From Clostridium mediterraneense (GTDB taxonomy: Bacteria; Bacillota; Clostridia; Clostridiales; Clostridiaceae): a stretch of DNA of 64,000 nt. The DNA lies in the NCBI RefSeq assembly GCF_900091705.1, contig NZ_LT594785.1, forward strand, positions 1,592,858 to 1,656,857. Reading direction: 5' to 3'. Positions 1 to 8,700 of the stretch are shown here, one piece after another. Made by a program: the position numbers and the translations under genes. The stretch's first letter is position 1. Each line of letters opens with the position of its first letter. Under the pieces are notes generated by a model that was not told the origin of the DNA, ran no database searches, and saw only the letters and a list, made by a program, of their open reading frames with translations.

Positions 1-122
1 TGATTTACAAGAGCTGAGAATAAATGAATAACATCAACCTGTTGATGATTGTATCTAACAGCAGTATTATAAGCTTCATTTAAACTTTCTTGAACTTTAA
101 TAGTCATTTTTTCTGCATTCAT
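1..122 (-). CDS. clpB: ClpB disaggregase, N-terminal fragment (gene runs off the left edge)
   Basis: Reading the minus strand from the ATG at 120-122 gives about 40 residues beginning MNAEKMTIKVQESLNEAY and continuing into VDVIHLFSAL. This matches the start of the Clp N-domain of ClpB, the ATP-dependent chaperone that rescues aggregated proteins with DnaK. The start follows a good AGAGGTGA ribosome binding site. A SigA-like promoter lies just upstream (158-186). Only the N-terminus is in the window, so the ATPase modules cannot be checked. Another Clp N-domain protein (ClpC) is possible but the MNAEKxTxKxQE opening is typical of ClpB. Confidence 0.85.
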   Translation of the reverse strand, partial: MNAEKMTIKVQESLNEAYNTAVRYNHQQVDVIHLFSALVN

Positions 123-157
123 TATTACTTCACCTCTTCTATTATTATATTGCTCTA

Positions 158-186
158 ATAATACTACTATTTTTCCCCTTCGTCAA
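158..186 (-). promoter_or_regulatory. SigA-type promoter of clpB
   Basis: On the minus strand TTGACG (181-186) is followed by a 17-base spacer and TATTAT (158-163). This puts the transcription start near 151, about 30 bases before the clpB start codon. No CIRCE inverted repeat and no CtsR heptad repeat was found in the gap. Confidence 0.6.
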
Positions 187-334
187 AAAAAAATTTTATT
201 CTATTCATAATTTTCATCTGTAATAACAAAAAATATTACAAATTACACCACATTCTATACATAATATTGTTATTAATAGTATAACTTGTTATTATATTAA
301 TATAATTATTTTTTTCTATAGGGATGTGTTTACT

Positions 335-1867
335 TTGCAATTAACAGTATTTGATTTTACCAAAGAAAGTATTAATTTATTAAAGACACTAAAACAAGAT
401 TTAAATAAAGCATCAGATAGATTAGATGATTTTTTCTTTTCTTTACTTGAGAATAATTGTGATGGATTTTTTAATATCTCAACAAGAGTAAAGTCTACTC
501 TTAGCTTAAAAGAAAAAATTATTAGAAACAACTACTACCTATCTTATAATACCCCTGAAGAACTTTTTATAAACCTATCAGATTTAATAGGAGTAAGAAT
601 AGAATGTAGATTTATAGAAGATGAAGAGGATATTTTTAAATACCTCAAATCAGCTTTTTCACATATAAATAAAGATGGCTATAGTTATTGTCCACAAGAA
701 CCAAATATTTTATTAGATTTAAGAGAAGAACAACCTTTAAGTCAAAAGAATGGGTTTTTGTTATATAGAATAGATGCATATATTCAAACAGAAAACCATA
801 AATTTAACTTTGAACTTCAAATAAAATCAATGGTTAATCTATTTTGGAGTGAAATAGAACATAAGGTTATATACAAAAACTATAATATGATCCTTGGAGA
901 TAAATTTTATAAAAATATACTAAATTCTATAAAGAGTAATCTATCAATGATAGATAATCAACTCTTAACTATTTATAATCACATGAATGAATTTAATACA
1001 AGTAATCAAGCTATAAAAAAAGAAAGGCTTGAAGATTTACTATCTAAAATGATTTTTGATTTATATACTTCAAAAGTAAAGCAAGATCTTGGTATATCTG
1101 TTGATTTTAGAAATGCTTGTGATATTATAGTTGATTATATATTCTGTAAAAATAATTGTAATACAGCTCATGATCATTATAATACCTTTATAAAAACTTC
1201 TGTAAGACTAAATGAATTATTTAATAATGATATATCTTTTAGAAATTCAATTTTAATGAATAGACCAGTACATTTTAACTCAGATTTTTCTTATACAATT
1301 GGAAATAAACTTTTACAATCTATGAATAAAGATTTCCACTGGAACTTATTCTTTAAGATATTATTTGATATAGAACCTGGAGATCATTCAGAAGATTTTG
1401 AAATTTTTGTTAGATATTTAGAAACTATACTTTCTAATAGAGAAAGTTATCTTAATTTTTATTTAAAATTCAATAAGGAACAAGTAGATATATTAAAAAA
1501 TGATTTTATATCCTCATTATGTAATTCTTTCTTAAGTGTAGATTCTATTGAATTTATTTATAGGGACAAGCTTCTTGAAATATATGAAGTTTTAGATGAA
1601 CATTGTAAATTTATTTGTGATGAGATACCATCATTTGAGCATTATCAACTCTATAAAGAAATTTATACCGAATATTTATATTTAAAATTACTTTCAATAT
1701 TTAATTGCTCAATAAGTATTCCTTATGCATATGATTTTACAGAAAATCTAAAAAATTCTAAAAGTAAATTAAGAATAACTAGTAAAGGGGTAAACTATAT
1801 CTATTCACTAGATAAAGAAAAAGCTGTTATAAGTACAAAATTCTTAAAATATATATATCCAAGATAA
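335..1867 (+). CDS. RelA/SpoT-domain protein, (p)ppGpp synthetase-like, with long C-terminal region
   Basis: Residues about 50-185 form a RelA_SpoT nucleotidyltransferase domain: RVKSTLSLKEK, then DLIGVRI (the DxxGxR motif), then FELQIKS and FWSEIEHKVIYK, which match the ExQIR and WxxxEHxxxYK motifs of alarmone synthetases. There is no HD hydrolase, TGS or ACT domain, so it is not a classical Rel. The substrate loop that is normally GYxSxH reads NGFLLYRIDAY here, so the tyrosine/serine/histidine signature is missing and activity is uncertain. About 325 C-terminal residues match nothing I recognise and are rich in Asn, Ile, Phe and Tyr. A GTG at 326 is also possible, but only two bases separate it from AGGG. 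The TTG at 335 has better spacing. Monocistronic and divergent from clpB. Confidence 0.75.
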   Translation: MQLTVFDFTKESINLLKTLKQDLNKASDRLDDFFFSLLENNCDGFFNISTRVKSTLSLKEKIIRNNYYLSYNTPEELFINLSDLIGVRIECRFIEDEEDIFKYLKSAFSHINKDGYSYCPQEPNILLDLREEQPLSQKNGFLLYRIDAYIQTENHKFNFELQIKSMVNLFWSEIEHKVIYKNYNMILGDKFYKNILNSIKSNLSMIDNQLLTIYNHMNEFNTSNQAIKKERLEDLLSKMIFDLYTSKVKQDLGISVDFRNACDIIVDYIFCKNNCNTAHDHYNTFIKTSVRLNELFNNDISFRNSILMNRPVHFNSDFSYTIGNKLLQSMNKDFHWNLFFKILFDIEPGDHSEDFEIFVRYLETILSNRESYLNFYLKFNKEQVDILKNDFISSLCNSFLSVDSIEFIYRDKLLEIYEVLDEHCKFICDEIPSFEHYQLYKEIYTEYLYLKLLSIFNCSISIPYAYDFTENLKNSKSKLRITSKGVNYIYSLDKEKAVISTKFLKYIYPR

Positions 1868-1894
1868 AAATAAATTTTATTTTATATAGAAGAA

Positions 1895-1920
1895 GACCTT
1901 AGCGGGGCAACGCTAAGGTC
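1895..1920. terminator. Hairpin between convergent genes
   Basis: A perfect 10-bp stem (GACCTTAGCG / CGCTAAGGTC) with a 6-base loop sits between the converging RelA/SpoT-like gene and rpsD. Neither flank has a clean T-run, so terminator function is inferred from its position and its unusually GC-rich stem. Confidence 0.6.
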
Positions 1921-1991
1921 TGTTGAGTATATTAACATAACTACATGAGATGTAATCTTGGCAATGTATGGGTATGAACTATTTAATGCTA

Positions 1992-2582
1992 TTATTTTGA
2001 GTAGAACTCAACGATTAATTGTTCATTAATTGTTATTGGTAATTCTTCTCTTTGAGCAAATCTTACATAAACACCCTTGAATTCTTCTACGTTCTTTTCA
2101 ACGTATGGAACTGTGTTTAAGTTGTTAGCGAAGTTGTCTGCAAACATTTCTGTTTTTCTTGATTTTTCTCTTAAAACAACTTCATCTCCTGGTTGTAATC
2201 TGTATGAAGGTATATCTACCTTTGATCCATTTACTAAGAAATGTCCATGATTAACCATTTGTCTTGCTTGTCTTATTGAGTTTGCGAATCCCATTCTGTA
2301 AACCATGTTATCTAATCTTGATTCTAAGATTCTTAATAACATGTCACCTGGTTGAATTCTACTGTGGAAAGCTTCTTCAACGTATCTTCTGAATTGCTTT
2401 TCCATAACCCCATAGTAAGCTCTTAATCTTTGCTTTTCTAATAATTGAGTACCATAGTCTGATAATTTCTTATCAGCTCTGCTTGTTCCTTTTAAAGCTC
2501 GTTCCATTGCTTTTGGATGACCAGTAACGTTAAGTCCTAGTCTTCTACACATTTTGAAACGAGGTCCCATCATTTTTGCCAT
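1992..2582 (-). CDS. rpsD: 30S ribosomal protein S4, cysteine-poor (zinc-free) form
   Basis: 196 residues with the S4 N-terminal domain and the S4 RNA-binding fold ([20 protein letters not shown], then [10 protein letters not shown]). S4 binds 16S rRNA early in 30S assembly. The start is the ATG of MAKMMGPRF because GGAGGT lies 5 bases before it. A farther ATG would overlap that site. The first 50 residues hold only one cysteine (C12), so the four-cysteine zinc ribbon of many S4 proteins is absent. The gene stands alone and is not in an rpsM-rpsK-rpsD-rpoA operon. Clostridia often carry a second S4 there, so this may be a paralogue. The leader contains a CATGTTTTTT / AAAAAACATG inverted repeat (2624-2660). 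Confidence 0.93.
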   Translation of the reverse strand: MAKMMGPRFKMCRRLGLNVTGHPKAMERALKGTSRADKKLSDYGTQLLEKQRLRAYYGVMEKQFRRYVEEAFHSRIQPGDMLLRILESRLDNMVYRMGFANSIRQARQMVNHGHFLVNGSKVDIPSYRLQPGDEVVLREKSRKTEMFADNFANNLNTVPYVEKNVEEFKGVYVRFAQREELPITINEQLIVEFYSK

Positions 2583-2623
2583 AATTACCTCCAAATAATT
2601 TGTTTATTATGTGTATACTATAT

Positions 2624-2660
2624 CATGTTTTTTTAATCCTTAAAACCCTCAAAAAACATG
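2624..2660 (-). promoter_or_regulatory. Inverted repeat in the rpsD leader
   Basis: CATGTTTTTT at 2624-2633 and AAAAAACATG at 2651-2660 can pair, about 45 bases upstream of the rpsD start. S4 genes are often autoregulated through leader RNA, so this could be a translational or transcriptional control element. There is also a TTGACA at 2666-2671 on the minus strand, but no convincing -10 at the right distance. Confidence 0.35.
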
Positions 2661-2795
2661 GTATATGTCAAATTATATCGATTAGAATATTTTTTACTCC
2701 GTTTTTCTTAAAAATACTTAGAAAATATTATTTTTAATTATTATTTTACTATATAAACTGTATTTTTTTATCAAATTTAATTGTATATCTTAAAT

Positions 2796-4280
2796 TTAAT
2801 TTAAATTTCCTAAATTAATGTTTTTAAAATCTTTAAGTAAATATCTTATTTTATCAATGATTTCTTTACTTCCATTTAAATATTCAGATTCAATATTAAT
2901 AGCTAAAATAGGCTCATGTAGTGAGATTCTAATTAAAAACCATGATTTAGAATTATTTATATACGCCTTTACACCTTCATAATTTGGCTCTGCAATATTT
3001 AATTCTTTATCATTTTTTATTTTTAATTTAATTTCACTTAAAATATTTTCACCATACCCTTTAAAATTTTTTGCATCTATATTTAATCTAAATTCTAACT
3101 GCTCACTACTTTCTCTAAAATTACTTATTATTGAATTTAATTCTTTGCCTTTTCTCTTAAGAATAGCAAGTTTTATTAATATTTTTGCTACTAAATAAGC
3201 TCCATCATCTAAAAAATAATTTTCTTTTAAAGCAGCATGTCCTGAAGTTTCTATTGCTATATCTACCTCTTCACCTAAAGAATTTAATCTTTTAGCCTCA
3301 TTTATAACATTTTTATATCCACGTTTAAATCTATGATGCTTTCCACCTAATCCTTCTATAAATTTTTTTAATCCTTCAGAAGTAATAGAATCAGTAACTA
3401 CTGTTGTACCTGGATTTTCTTCTAAAAGAATAGCAGAAATTAAAGCTATTAAAGTATTTTTATTTATAGCTCTTCCATCTTTATCTACTATAGCTGCTCT
3501 ATCTACATCTGTATCAAAAATAACTCCTAAATCAGCATTATTTTTAACTACTGCATTACTTATTGATAGTATAGCTTGTTTATCTTCTGGATTAGGTATA
3601 TGATTAGGGAAATTTCCATCTGGATTTAAAAATTGACTTCCACTAGTATCAGCCCCTAAAACTTCTAATACTTTATTTACAAAAAATCCACCTGCTCCAT
3701 TTCCAGCATCAACTAATATCTTTAAATTCTTTAAAGGAGTCTCGCTCCCTGTTTTAACCCTTATATTATTAACAATAATCTTACTATAATCACTTACCAA
3801 ATCTTTAACTATAATCTTACCTTTTTGAGTATTACTTAACTCTTCATTAGTAGTAAAATCTATAATTTTATTTAACTCCTCTTTTTCAACTCCACCATCT
3901 TTTGTGAAAAACTTCATTCCATTATAATAAAAAGGTAAATGACTTGCTGTTATCATTATAGCTCCATCTACTTTATATCCATCCATTATTGTTGACATAA
4001 ACATTGCTGGAGTAGTTGCCATATTACAATCAATAACATCCACTCCTGTATCTATTAAAGTATTTATAGCTGCTGACTTTAATAAATCTCCTGATAATCT
4101 TGAATCCTTACCAATGGCAATAGTTATTTTTTCACCTAACTTTTTTTCTTTTAAAAACAGTGCAAAACCTATAGCTATCCTACTTACCACCTCTTCTGTA
4201 AGTGTAAGTTCAAATTCTTTATTTTCCATAGCTATTCCTCTAATATCTGTACCACTTTGTAGTTCCTTTAAAGTATTCAT
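2796..4280 (-). CDS. Phosphomannomutase/phosphoglucomutase family protein
   Basis: 494 residues of the alpha-D-phosphohexomutase superfamily, which interconverts hexose 1- and 6-phosphates through a phosphoserine. Visible motifs in order: TASHLP with the catalytic Ser113, the magnesium loop DTDVDR (D256, D258, D260), and the sugar-binding loop ETSGH (344-348). Length and motif order fit the four-domain family. Substrate (mannose or glucose phosphate) cannot be set from sequence. ATG preceded by AGGAGTGAT. The next gene downstream on this strand is rpsD, and no terminator is evident between them. The upstream 126-residue gene may share its transcript. Confidence 0.88.
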   Translation of the reverse strand: MNTLKELQSGTDIRGIAMENKEFELTLTEEVVSRIAIGFALFLKEKKLGEKITIAIGKDSRLSGDLLKSAAINTLIDTGVDVIDCNMATTPAMFMSTIMDGYKVDGAIMITASHLPFYYNGMKFFTKDGGVEKEELNKIIDFTTNEELSNTQKGKIIVKDLVSDYSKIIVNNIRVKTGSETPLKNLKILVDAGNGAGGFFVNKVLEVLGADTSGSQFLNPDGNFPNHIPNPEDKQAILSISNAVVKNNADLGVIFDTDVDRAAIVDKDGRAINKNTLIALISAILLEENPGTTVVTDSITSEGLKKFIEGLGGKHHRFKRGYKNVINEAKRLNSLGEEVDIAIETSGHAALKENYFLDDGAYLVAKILIKLAILKRKGKELNSIISNFRESSEQLEFRLNIDAKNFKGYGENILSEIKLKIKNDKELNIAEPNYEGVKAYINNSKSWFLIRISLHEPILAINIESEYLNGSKEIIDKIRYLLKDFKNINLGNLN

Positions 4281-4388
4281 CTTATCACTCCTAGTTTTCT
4301 CAAAGAAATTATCTTATGTTAAAAATATTGTATAATTATTATCTCTTAAATTTTAATTTAATTATAAGTCAAATATATATCATATATT

Positions 4389-4769
4389 TTAATACTTAGA
4401 TATTCTATTCCTAAATTTAATCTTAAGCTCATTTATAAGTTGTTCTAAATTATCCTCATTATTTTCTTTTATATAATCCCACTCCTCTATAATAAATTCT
4501 TTAGCTTCATCTAAAATCTTTAAAATATATTCTAAATTTATTTTTTTATTATCATATGAAATATTTACAATTAAGTCTTCCTCATTTAAATCAATTTTAT
4601 TAATTCCATTTATCATGTCTGGTATTTCATCTATTAAATAATAATACTCTCTATGCTCTTCTTTTAACTTAAAAGGAATATCAAATTTTATAACACATTC
4701 ACCACTTAAATCCTTTAAAACTACAATTTTAAAACTCTTTCTAAATATAGCCTGTTTTATCTTATTCAT
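4389..4769 (-). CDS. Conserved hypothetical protein
   Basis: 126 residues, charged, no signal peptide or membrane segment. I do not recognise the family. The start was moved to the ATG of MNKIKQAIF because GGAGG lies 5 bases before it. An upstream GTG would overlap the site. Predicted alternating beta segments (FKIVVLKDLSGECVIKFDI) then helices (LEYILKILDEAKEF). It lies 108 bases upstream of the phosphohexomutase gene in the same direction and may be cotranscribed. Confidence 0.7.
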   Translation of the reverse strand: MNKIKQAIFRKSFKIVVLKDLSGECVIKFDIPFKLKEEHREYYYLIDEIPDMINGINKIDLNEEDLIVNISYDNKKINLEYILKILDEAKEFIIEEWDYIKENNEDNLEQLINELKIKFRNRISKY

Positions 4770-4850
4770 AATAGCCTCCAATATTTTTTCTTTCACTATA
4801 TTATGCTATGCATCTTTAAAATTACTTATTTCTAAAAAATATATAAAATA

Positions 4851-4880
4851 AAAAAACTACCTCATACGAGATAGTTTTTT
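4851..4880. terminator. Rho-independent terminator
   Basis: Stem AAAAAACTACCTC / GAGATAGTTTTTT with a 4-base loop and T-runs on both strands. It ends the SPFH/NfeD transcript on the minus strand. Confidence 0.85.
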
Positions 4881-4894
4881 ATTATATATATTCC

Positions 4895-5830
4895 TTATTC
4901 TTTATTTTTAAGCATTTCAGCAATAGCTGCTATACTACCAAGACTTGATAAAGTTTCATTAGGTAAAATTAATTTATTAGAAGGGCCCTTAGCCATTTCT
5001 TTTAAAGCTTCTACTTGTTTTAATGCTATTACTCTTTCATCAGTTCCTGATTCTAAAATAGCCTTATTTACAATCTCTATAGCTGCTGCTTCAGCCTTTG
5101 CAATTTCTTCTATCGCTTTTGCCTTACCTTCAGCCTCTAATAATTGAGATTCTTTAAGACCTTCAGCTCTTCTAATATTAGCTTCTTTTTCAGCCTCTGC
5201 TGATAAAATTTTAGCAGTTTTCTCTCCTTCAGCTTTAGCTATATCACTTTGCTTTGTTCCTTCTGCTTGTAATATTATAGCTCTTTTATCTCTTTCTGCC
5301 TTCATTTGCTTTTCCATAGCTTCTTGAATTTCTTTTGGAGGGATTATATTTTTAATTTCAACAGTTAATATTTTTACTCCATAAGCATCTGTAACTTGAT
5401 CAACTATTCTCAAAAGCTCCATATTTATTTTATCTCTTCCTGAAAGAACTTCATCTAAAGTCATATTCCCAACTATATTTCTCATATTTGTAGTTGTTGA
5501 ATATGCTATACCTGATCTATAATTTTCTATATTATAGACCGCCTCTTGTGCATTAATAACTTTATAAAATATAACATTATCAATTTGTATATTTACATTA
5601 TCTTTTGTAATAACTGTCTGAGGATCTATATCTAAAATTTGTTGTTTAACAGATATTCTTCTTCGTATATGATCTATAAACGGAACTATAAAATGCCAAC
5701 CTGGTTCTAATATCTTATGATATTGTCCAAATCTTTCTAAAACTACTACATATCCTGTGTTAACTATTTTTATTGACCAGGCTAGAAGTAATATTATAAT
5801 GATTATTACTATTGCTAATACTATTGTCAT
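4895..5830 (-). CDS. SPFH/Band 7 membrane protein (stomatin/QmcA-like)
   Basis: 311 residues: one N-terminal membrane anchor (about 2-22), an SPFH (Band 7) domain (about 25-190, with GYVVVLERFGQYHKILEPGW and YNIENYRSGIAYSTTTNMRN), then an alanine/glutamate-rich coiled coil (about 175-260). Such proteins oligomerise on the cytoplasmic membrane and are linked to membrane quality control and lipid microdomains. The gene follows an NfeD-like gene with an 11-base gap, the classic stomatin/NfeD operon pairing. ATG after AGGAGAT. Confidence 0.9.
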   Translation of the reverse strand: MTIVLAIVIIIIILLLAWSIKIVNTGYVVVLERFGQYHKILEPGWHFIVPFIDHIRRRISVKQQILDIDPQTVITKDNVNIQIDNVIFYKVINAQEAVYNIENYRSGIAYSTTTNMRNIVGNMTLDEVLSGRDKINMELLRIVDQVTDAYGVKILTVEIKNIIPPKEIQEAMEKQMKAERDKRAIILQAEGTKQSDIAKAEGEKTAKILSAEAEKEANIRRAEGLKESQLLEAEGKAKAIEEIAKAEAAAIEIVNKAILESGTDERVIALKQVEALKEMAKGPSNKLILPNETLSSLGSIAAIAEMLKNKE

Positions 5831-5841
5831 AGCACTATCTC

Positions 5842-6288
5842 CTATTCTTTTGTTAGTATTTCTGTCTTATTATTTGATTTATCTATTAATAATTTATTAC
5901 CTTCAATCCCGACTACCTCAACTTCATCTCCTACTTTTAATTCCTTAGCTATATTCTTAAAAGTCCAATATGAACCCTTAAATGCAATTAAGTTTTCTCC
6001 ACTTACATCATTCTCTAATATAAATCTTATACCTATATATTTCTGTTCAAGATTTTTAAACTCTGCTTTATTTTCATTACTATTCTTTTTATACTTAATA
6101 TAAAAAATAACAATTACTAAAGTTGTTATTAAACCAAAAATAATAATTTGAACTTCTACAGAAAATTTTAAAAACTCTAAAATTATTGAAAATAATGCTG
6201 CTATTGATATACCCAAAAATAAAATATCAGCAATCATAAAGCTAGATAGCACTGATAACACAAGTATAATACTCCATATAATAGACAA
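5842..6288 (-). CDS. NfeD-like membrane protein
   Basis: 148 residues with two or three N-terminal hydrophobic segments (about 3-60) and a C-terminal OB-fold domain (about 75-145, ending VGDEVEVVGIEGNKLLIDK), the layout of short NfeD proteins that partner SPFH proteins. The start is TTG, 3 bases after GAGGTGAGAC. It is the first gene of a two-gene operon with the SPFH gene. Confidence 0.82.
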   Translation of the reverse strand: MSIIWSIILVLSVLSSFMIADILFLGISIAALFSIILEFLKFSVEVQIIIFGLITTLVIVIFYIKYKKNSNENKAEFKNLEQKYIGIRFILENDVSGENLIAFKGSYWTFKNIAKELKVGDEVEVVGIEGNKLLIDKSNNKTEILTKE

Positions 6289-6486
6289 AGTCTCACCTCT
6301 TTTTCTTACTTAAAAAGCATAAATATATATTAATAAATTTATAAATTATTGTAAAACTTACTTTTTTATAATCTTTATTAAAATTCTTTAACTTTAAAAC
6401 CCATTATTACATTTATGGATAATTTTATAATATATTTTAATTTATTTATGTATAATAAAGTATTGTTTTCATAAATTTTGAAAAAT

Positions 6487-6516
6487 AAAAAAGTACCTAA
6501 ATTTTTAGATACTTTT
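6487..6516. terminator. Rho-independent terminator
   Basis: Stem AAAAAGTACCTAAA / TTTAGATACTTTTT with one mismatch, downstream of the 95-residue membrane protein gene. Confidence 0.8.
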
Positions 6517-6527
6517 TGTTTAATATA

Positions 6528-6815
6528 TTATCTTTTTCTATAATGATATGAATTATAATTATGTTTTGCAGCATTATTAGCTCTAACATGATTATAAACT
6601 TTTCCAAATACATATCCACTTACAGCACCCTTAACTGCTGATTTTGCAACACTTTCACCAAAACTTTCTTGATGATATTGCTGTTCTTGTTGATATGGTG
6701 GATAATAAGTTTCACGATAAACTTCTTCTCTTCTATGCTCTGATATTAAAGCAATTATTAAAAGTACAACTATTATTATACTTGTTATTAATATAATTTT
6801 TCTTCTTCTAGTCAT
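6528..6815 (-). CDS. Small membrane-anchored hypothetical protein
   Basis: 95 residues. The ATG of MTRRRKIIL follows AGAGGG by 5 bases, so the longer reading with 15 extra residues is rejected. One membrane segment (about 6-24) is followed by a Tyr/Gln/His-rich stretch and a Gly/Ala-rich segment (AVKGAVSGYVFGKVYNH) that could insert in a membrane. The C-terminus is basic (YHYRKR). No family recognised. It is monocistronic, flanked by terminators. Confidence 0.65.
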   Translation of the reverse strand: MTRRRKIILITSIIIVVLLIIALISEHRREEVYRETYYPPYQQEQQYHQESFGESVAKSAVKGAVSGYVFGKVYNHVRANNAAKHNYNSYHYRKR

Positions 6816-6944
6816 TTCAACCCTCTTTAAATTATTATTAAAATCCTTATAAACTGGCATATTAAATACATATTAAAATATTTTTTTAATTTTATCAATA
6901 AATTTTGATAGTAAAAAAGTATAATTTATCAAAACAATTAAAAT

Positions 6945-6976
6945 AAAGGAGTTATCTCTAATAAGATAGCTCCTTT
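6945..6976. terminator. Rho-independent terminator of the spermidine operon
   Basis: Stem AAAGGAGTTATCT / AGATAGCTCCTTT with a 6-base loop, ten bases after the speB stop codon on the minus strand. Confidence 0.85.
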
Positions 6977-6986
6977 CTCTTAAAAA

Positions 6987-7835
6987 TTATTTACTTGCTA
7001 CTAAAAGCATTTCTCTTAAAACTTTACATGCAGCAGCAGTTGATGCACCACTATGATCATAATGTGGTGATAATTCATTTATATCAAAACCAACTATATT
7101 TGCATCCTTTAAAATTTTAATTCCTTCTATAATTTCTTTAAATGTTATTCCGCCTGGTTCTGGTGTTCCTGTTCCAGGGAATATTGAAGGATCTAATACA
7201 TCAAGATCTATAGTTACATATACACTCTTACCTTTTAATTTTTCAACTATTTCACCTAAAGTTTCTAAATCAAAATGTCTAGTATACACATGTGATTTAC
7301 CCCAATAAATTTCATCTCTTTCTCCTGATCTTATACCAAATTGATATATTCTTCCATCTCCAAGAATATCCCAAGCTCTTCTTATAACACTAGCATGTGA
7401 TAATTTTTCTCCCATGTAATCATCTCTAAGATCTGCATGAGCATCAAATTGTATTATGTGTAAATCATCATATTTTTTGCTAAGACTTCTTATATTACCT
7501 AGAGTAACTAAATGTTCTCCACCTATCATACAAGGTTTCTTACCATCAGCTACTATTTTATCAGCAAATTCTTCAATTATTTCTAATGCCTTAGCTGAAT
7601 TTCCAAATGGTAATTCTAAATCTCCAGCATCAAAAAACTTATAGTCTTCTAAATCTTTATCTTGATATGGGCTATATGTTTCTAAACCATAGGAATCTGG
7701 TCTCATTGCTTGACTCGCAAATCTAGTTCCTGGTCTATTTGAAGTTGTTGAATCAAAAGGAGCTCCATAAATAACTATTTCTGATTCATCATATTCATTA
7801 TCACATGACATGAATGTAGGAATATTTCTATTCAT
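6987..7835 (-). CDS. speB: Agmatinase (agmatine ureohydrolase)
   Basis: 282 residues of the ureohydrolase (arginase) superfamily. It hydrolyses agmatine to putrescine and urea with a dimanganese centre. Metal ligands are visible: GGEH (H108), DAHAD (D131, H133, D135) and DLDVLDP (D210, D212), with the substrate-region motif GTGTPEPGG. The ATG is set by GAGGAGG six bases upstream. The start overlaps the speE stop by 8 bases (ATGAATAG), implying translational coupling. The presence of speA and not an ornithine decarboxylase supports agmatinase over arginase. Confidence 0.93.
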   Translation of the reverse strand: MNRNIPTFMSCDNEYDESEIVIYGAPFDSTTSNRPGTRFASQAMRPDSYGLETYSPYQDKDLEDYKFFDAGDLELPFGNSAKALEIIEEFADKIVADGKKPCMIGGEHLVTLGNIRSLSKKYDDLHIIQFDAHADLRDDYMGEKLSHASVIRRAWDILGDGRIYQFGIRSGERDEIYWGKSHVYTRHFDLETLGEIVEKLKGKSVYVTIDLDVLDPSIFPGTGTPEPGGITFKEIIEGIKILKDANIVGFDINELSPHYDHSGASTAAACKVLREMLLVASK

Positions 7836-8685
7836 TTCTAGCCTCCTCAAGTAAATTTTTAACATAGTTTGGTAAAGCAAATGCTCCTCTATGAATTTCT
7901 GTGTTATAGTACTTAGTTTCTAATCCAAGCTTATTCCATTCATCTATCTTATCGCTGTTTATTGGATCATATTTCTTTGAAGCAAATCCAAATAACCAGT
8001 GTCCTGATGGATATGTTGGGATATGAGCTTGATAAACTCTACATATTGGGAAACTTTCTCTTATTCTCTTATGAGCTCTCTTCATTGATTTAGCATATTC
8101 AGCATAATATGGACTTTCATGTTGGTTAACAAGTATTCCTTCTTCATTTAATGCTTTAAAGCAGTTTCCATAGAATTCTTTAGTGAAAAGACCTTCTCCT
8201 GGACCAAATGGGTCTGTTGAGTCAACAATTATTAAATCATATTTGTTTTCTACTCCTCTTACAAACTTTAGACCATCTTCATAATAAAGATTTACTCTTT
8301 CATCATCTAACTTTGAAGCTGTTTGTGGTAAGTATTCTCTACAAACATCAACAACAAGCTTATCTATTTCAACCATATCTATATTTTCTATACCTGGGTA
8401 TCTTGTAAGTTCTCTTACTGTACCACCATCTCCAGCACCAATTACTAATACATTTTTAATATTAGGATTTGTTGCCATAGGTACATGAACTATCATATCA
8501 TGATAAATAAATTCATCTTTTTCTGTTACCATCATTAATCCATCTAAAGTAAAGAATGTTCCAAACTCTTCTGAACGGAAAACATCTATTTCTTGGAATT
8601 CACTTTTTCCACTATATAATTGTTCCTTAACTTTTATTGAAAATCTAGCATCTTTTGTATGCTCTTCTGTATACCATAATTCCAT
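7828..8685 (-). CDS. speE: Spermidine synthase
   Basis: 285 residues, the usual length. It transfers an aminopropyl group from decarboxylated S-adenosylmethionine to putrescine. The nucleotide-binding motif GAGDGG is at 83-88, the acidic MVEIDK follows, and the catalytic-site segment DSTDPFGPG (around 155) is intact. Third gene of speD-speA-speE-speB. It starts 15 bases after speA stops and overlaps speB by 8 bases. Confidence 0.95.
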   Translation of the reverse strand: MELWYTEEHTKDARFSIKVKEQLYSGKSEFQEIDVFRSEEFGTFFTLDGLMMVTEKDEFIYHDMIVHVPMATNPNIKNVLVIGAGDGGTVRELTRYPGIENIDMVEIDKLVVDVCREYLPQTASKLDDERVNLYYEDGLKFVRGVENKYDLIIVDSTDPFGPGEGLFTKEFYGNCFKALNEEGILVNQHESPYYAEYAKSMKRAHKRIRESFPICRVYQAHIPTYPSGHWLFGFASKKYDPINSDKIDEWNKLGLETKYYNTEIHRGAFALPNYVKNLLEEARNE

Positions 8686-8700
8686 TTTTAAATCGCTCCT

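Noticed and set aside
123-334. CIRCE or CtsR operator before clpB
   Set aside because: No TTAGCACTC/GAGTGCTAA pair or GGTCAAA repeats were found; only a SigA-type promoter is visible.
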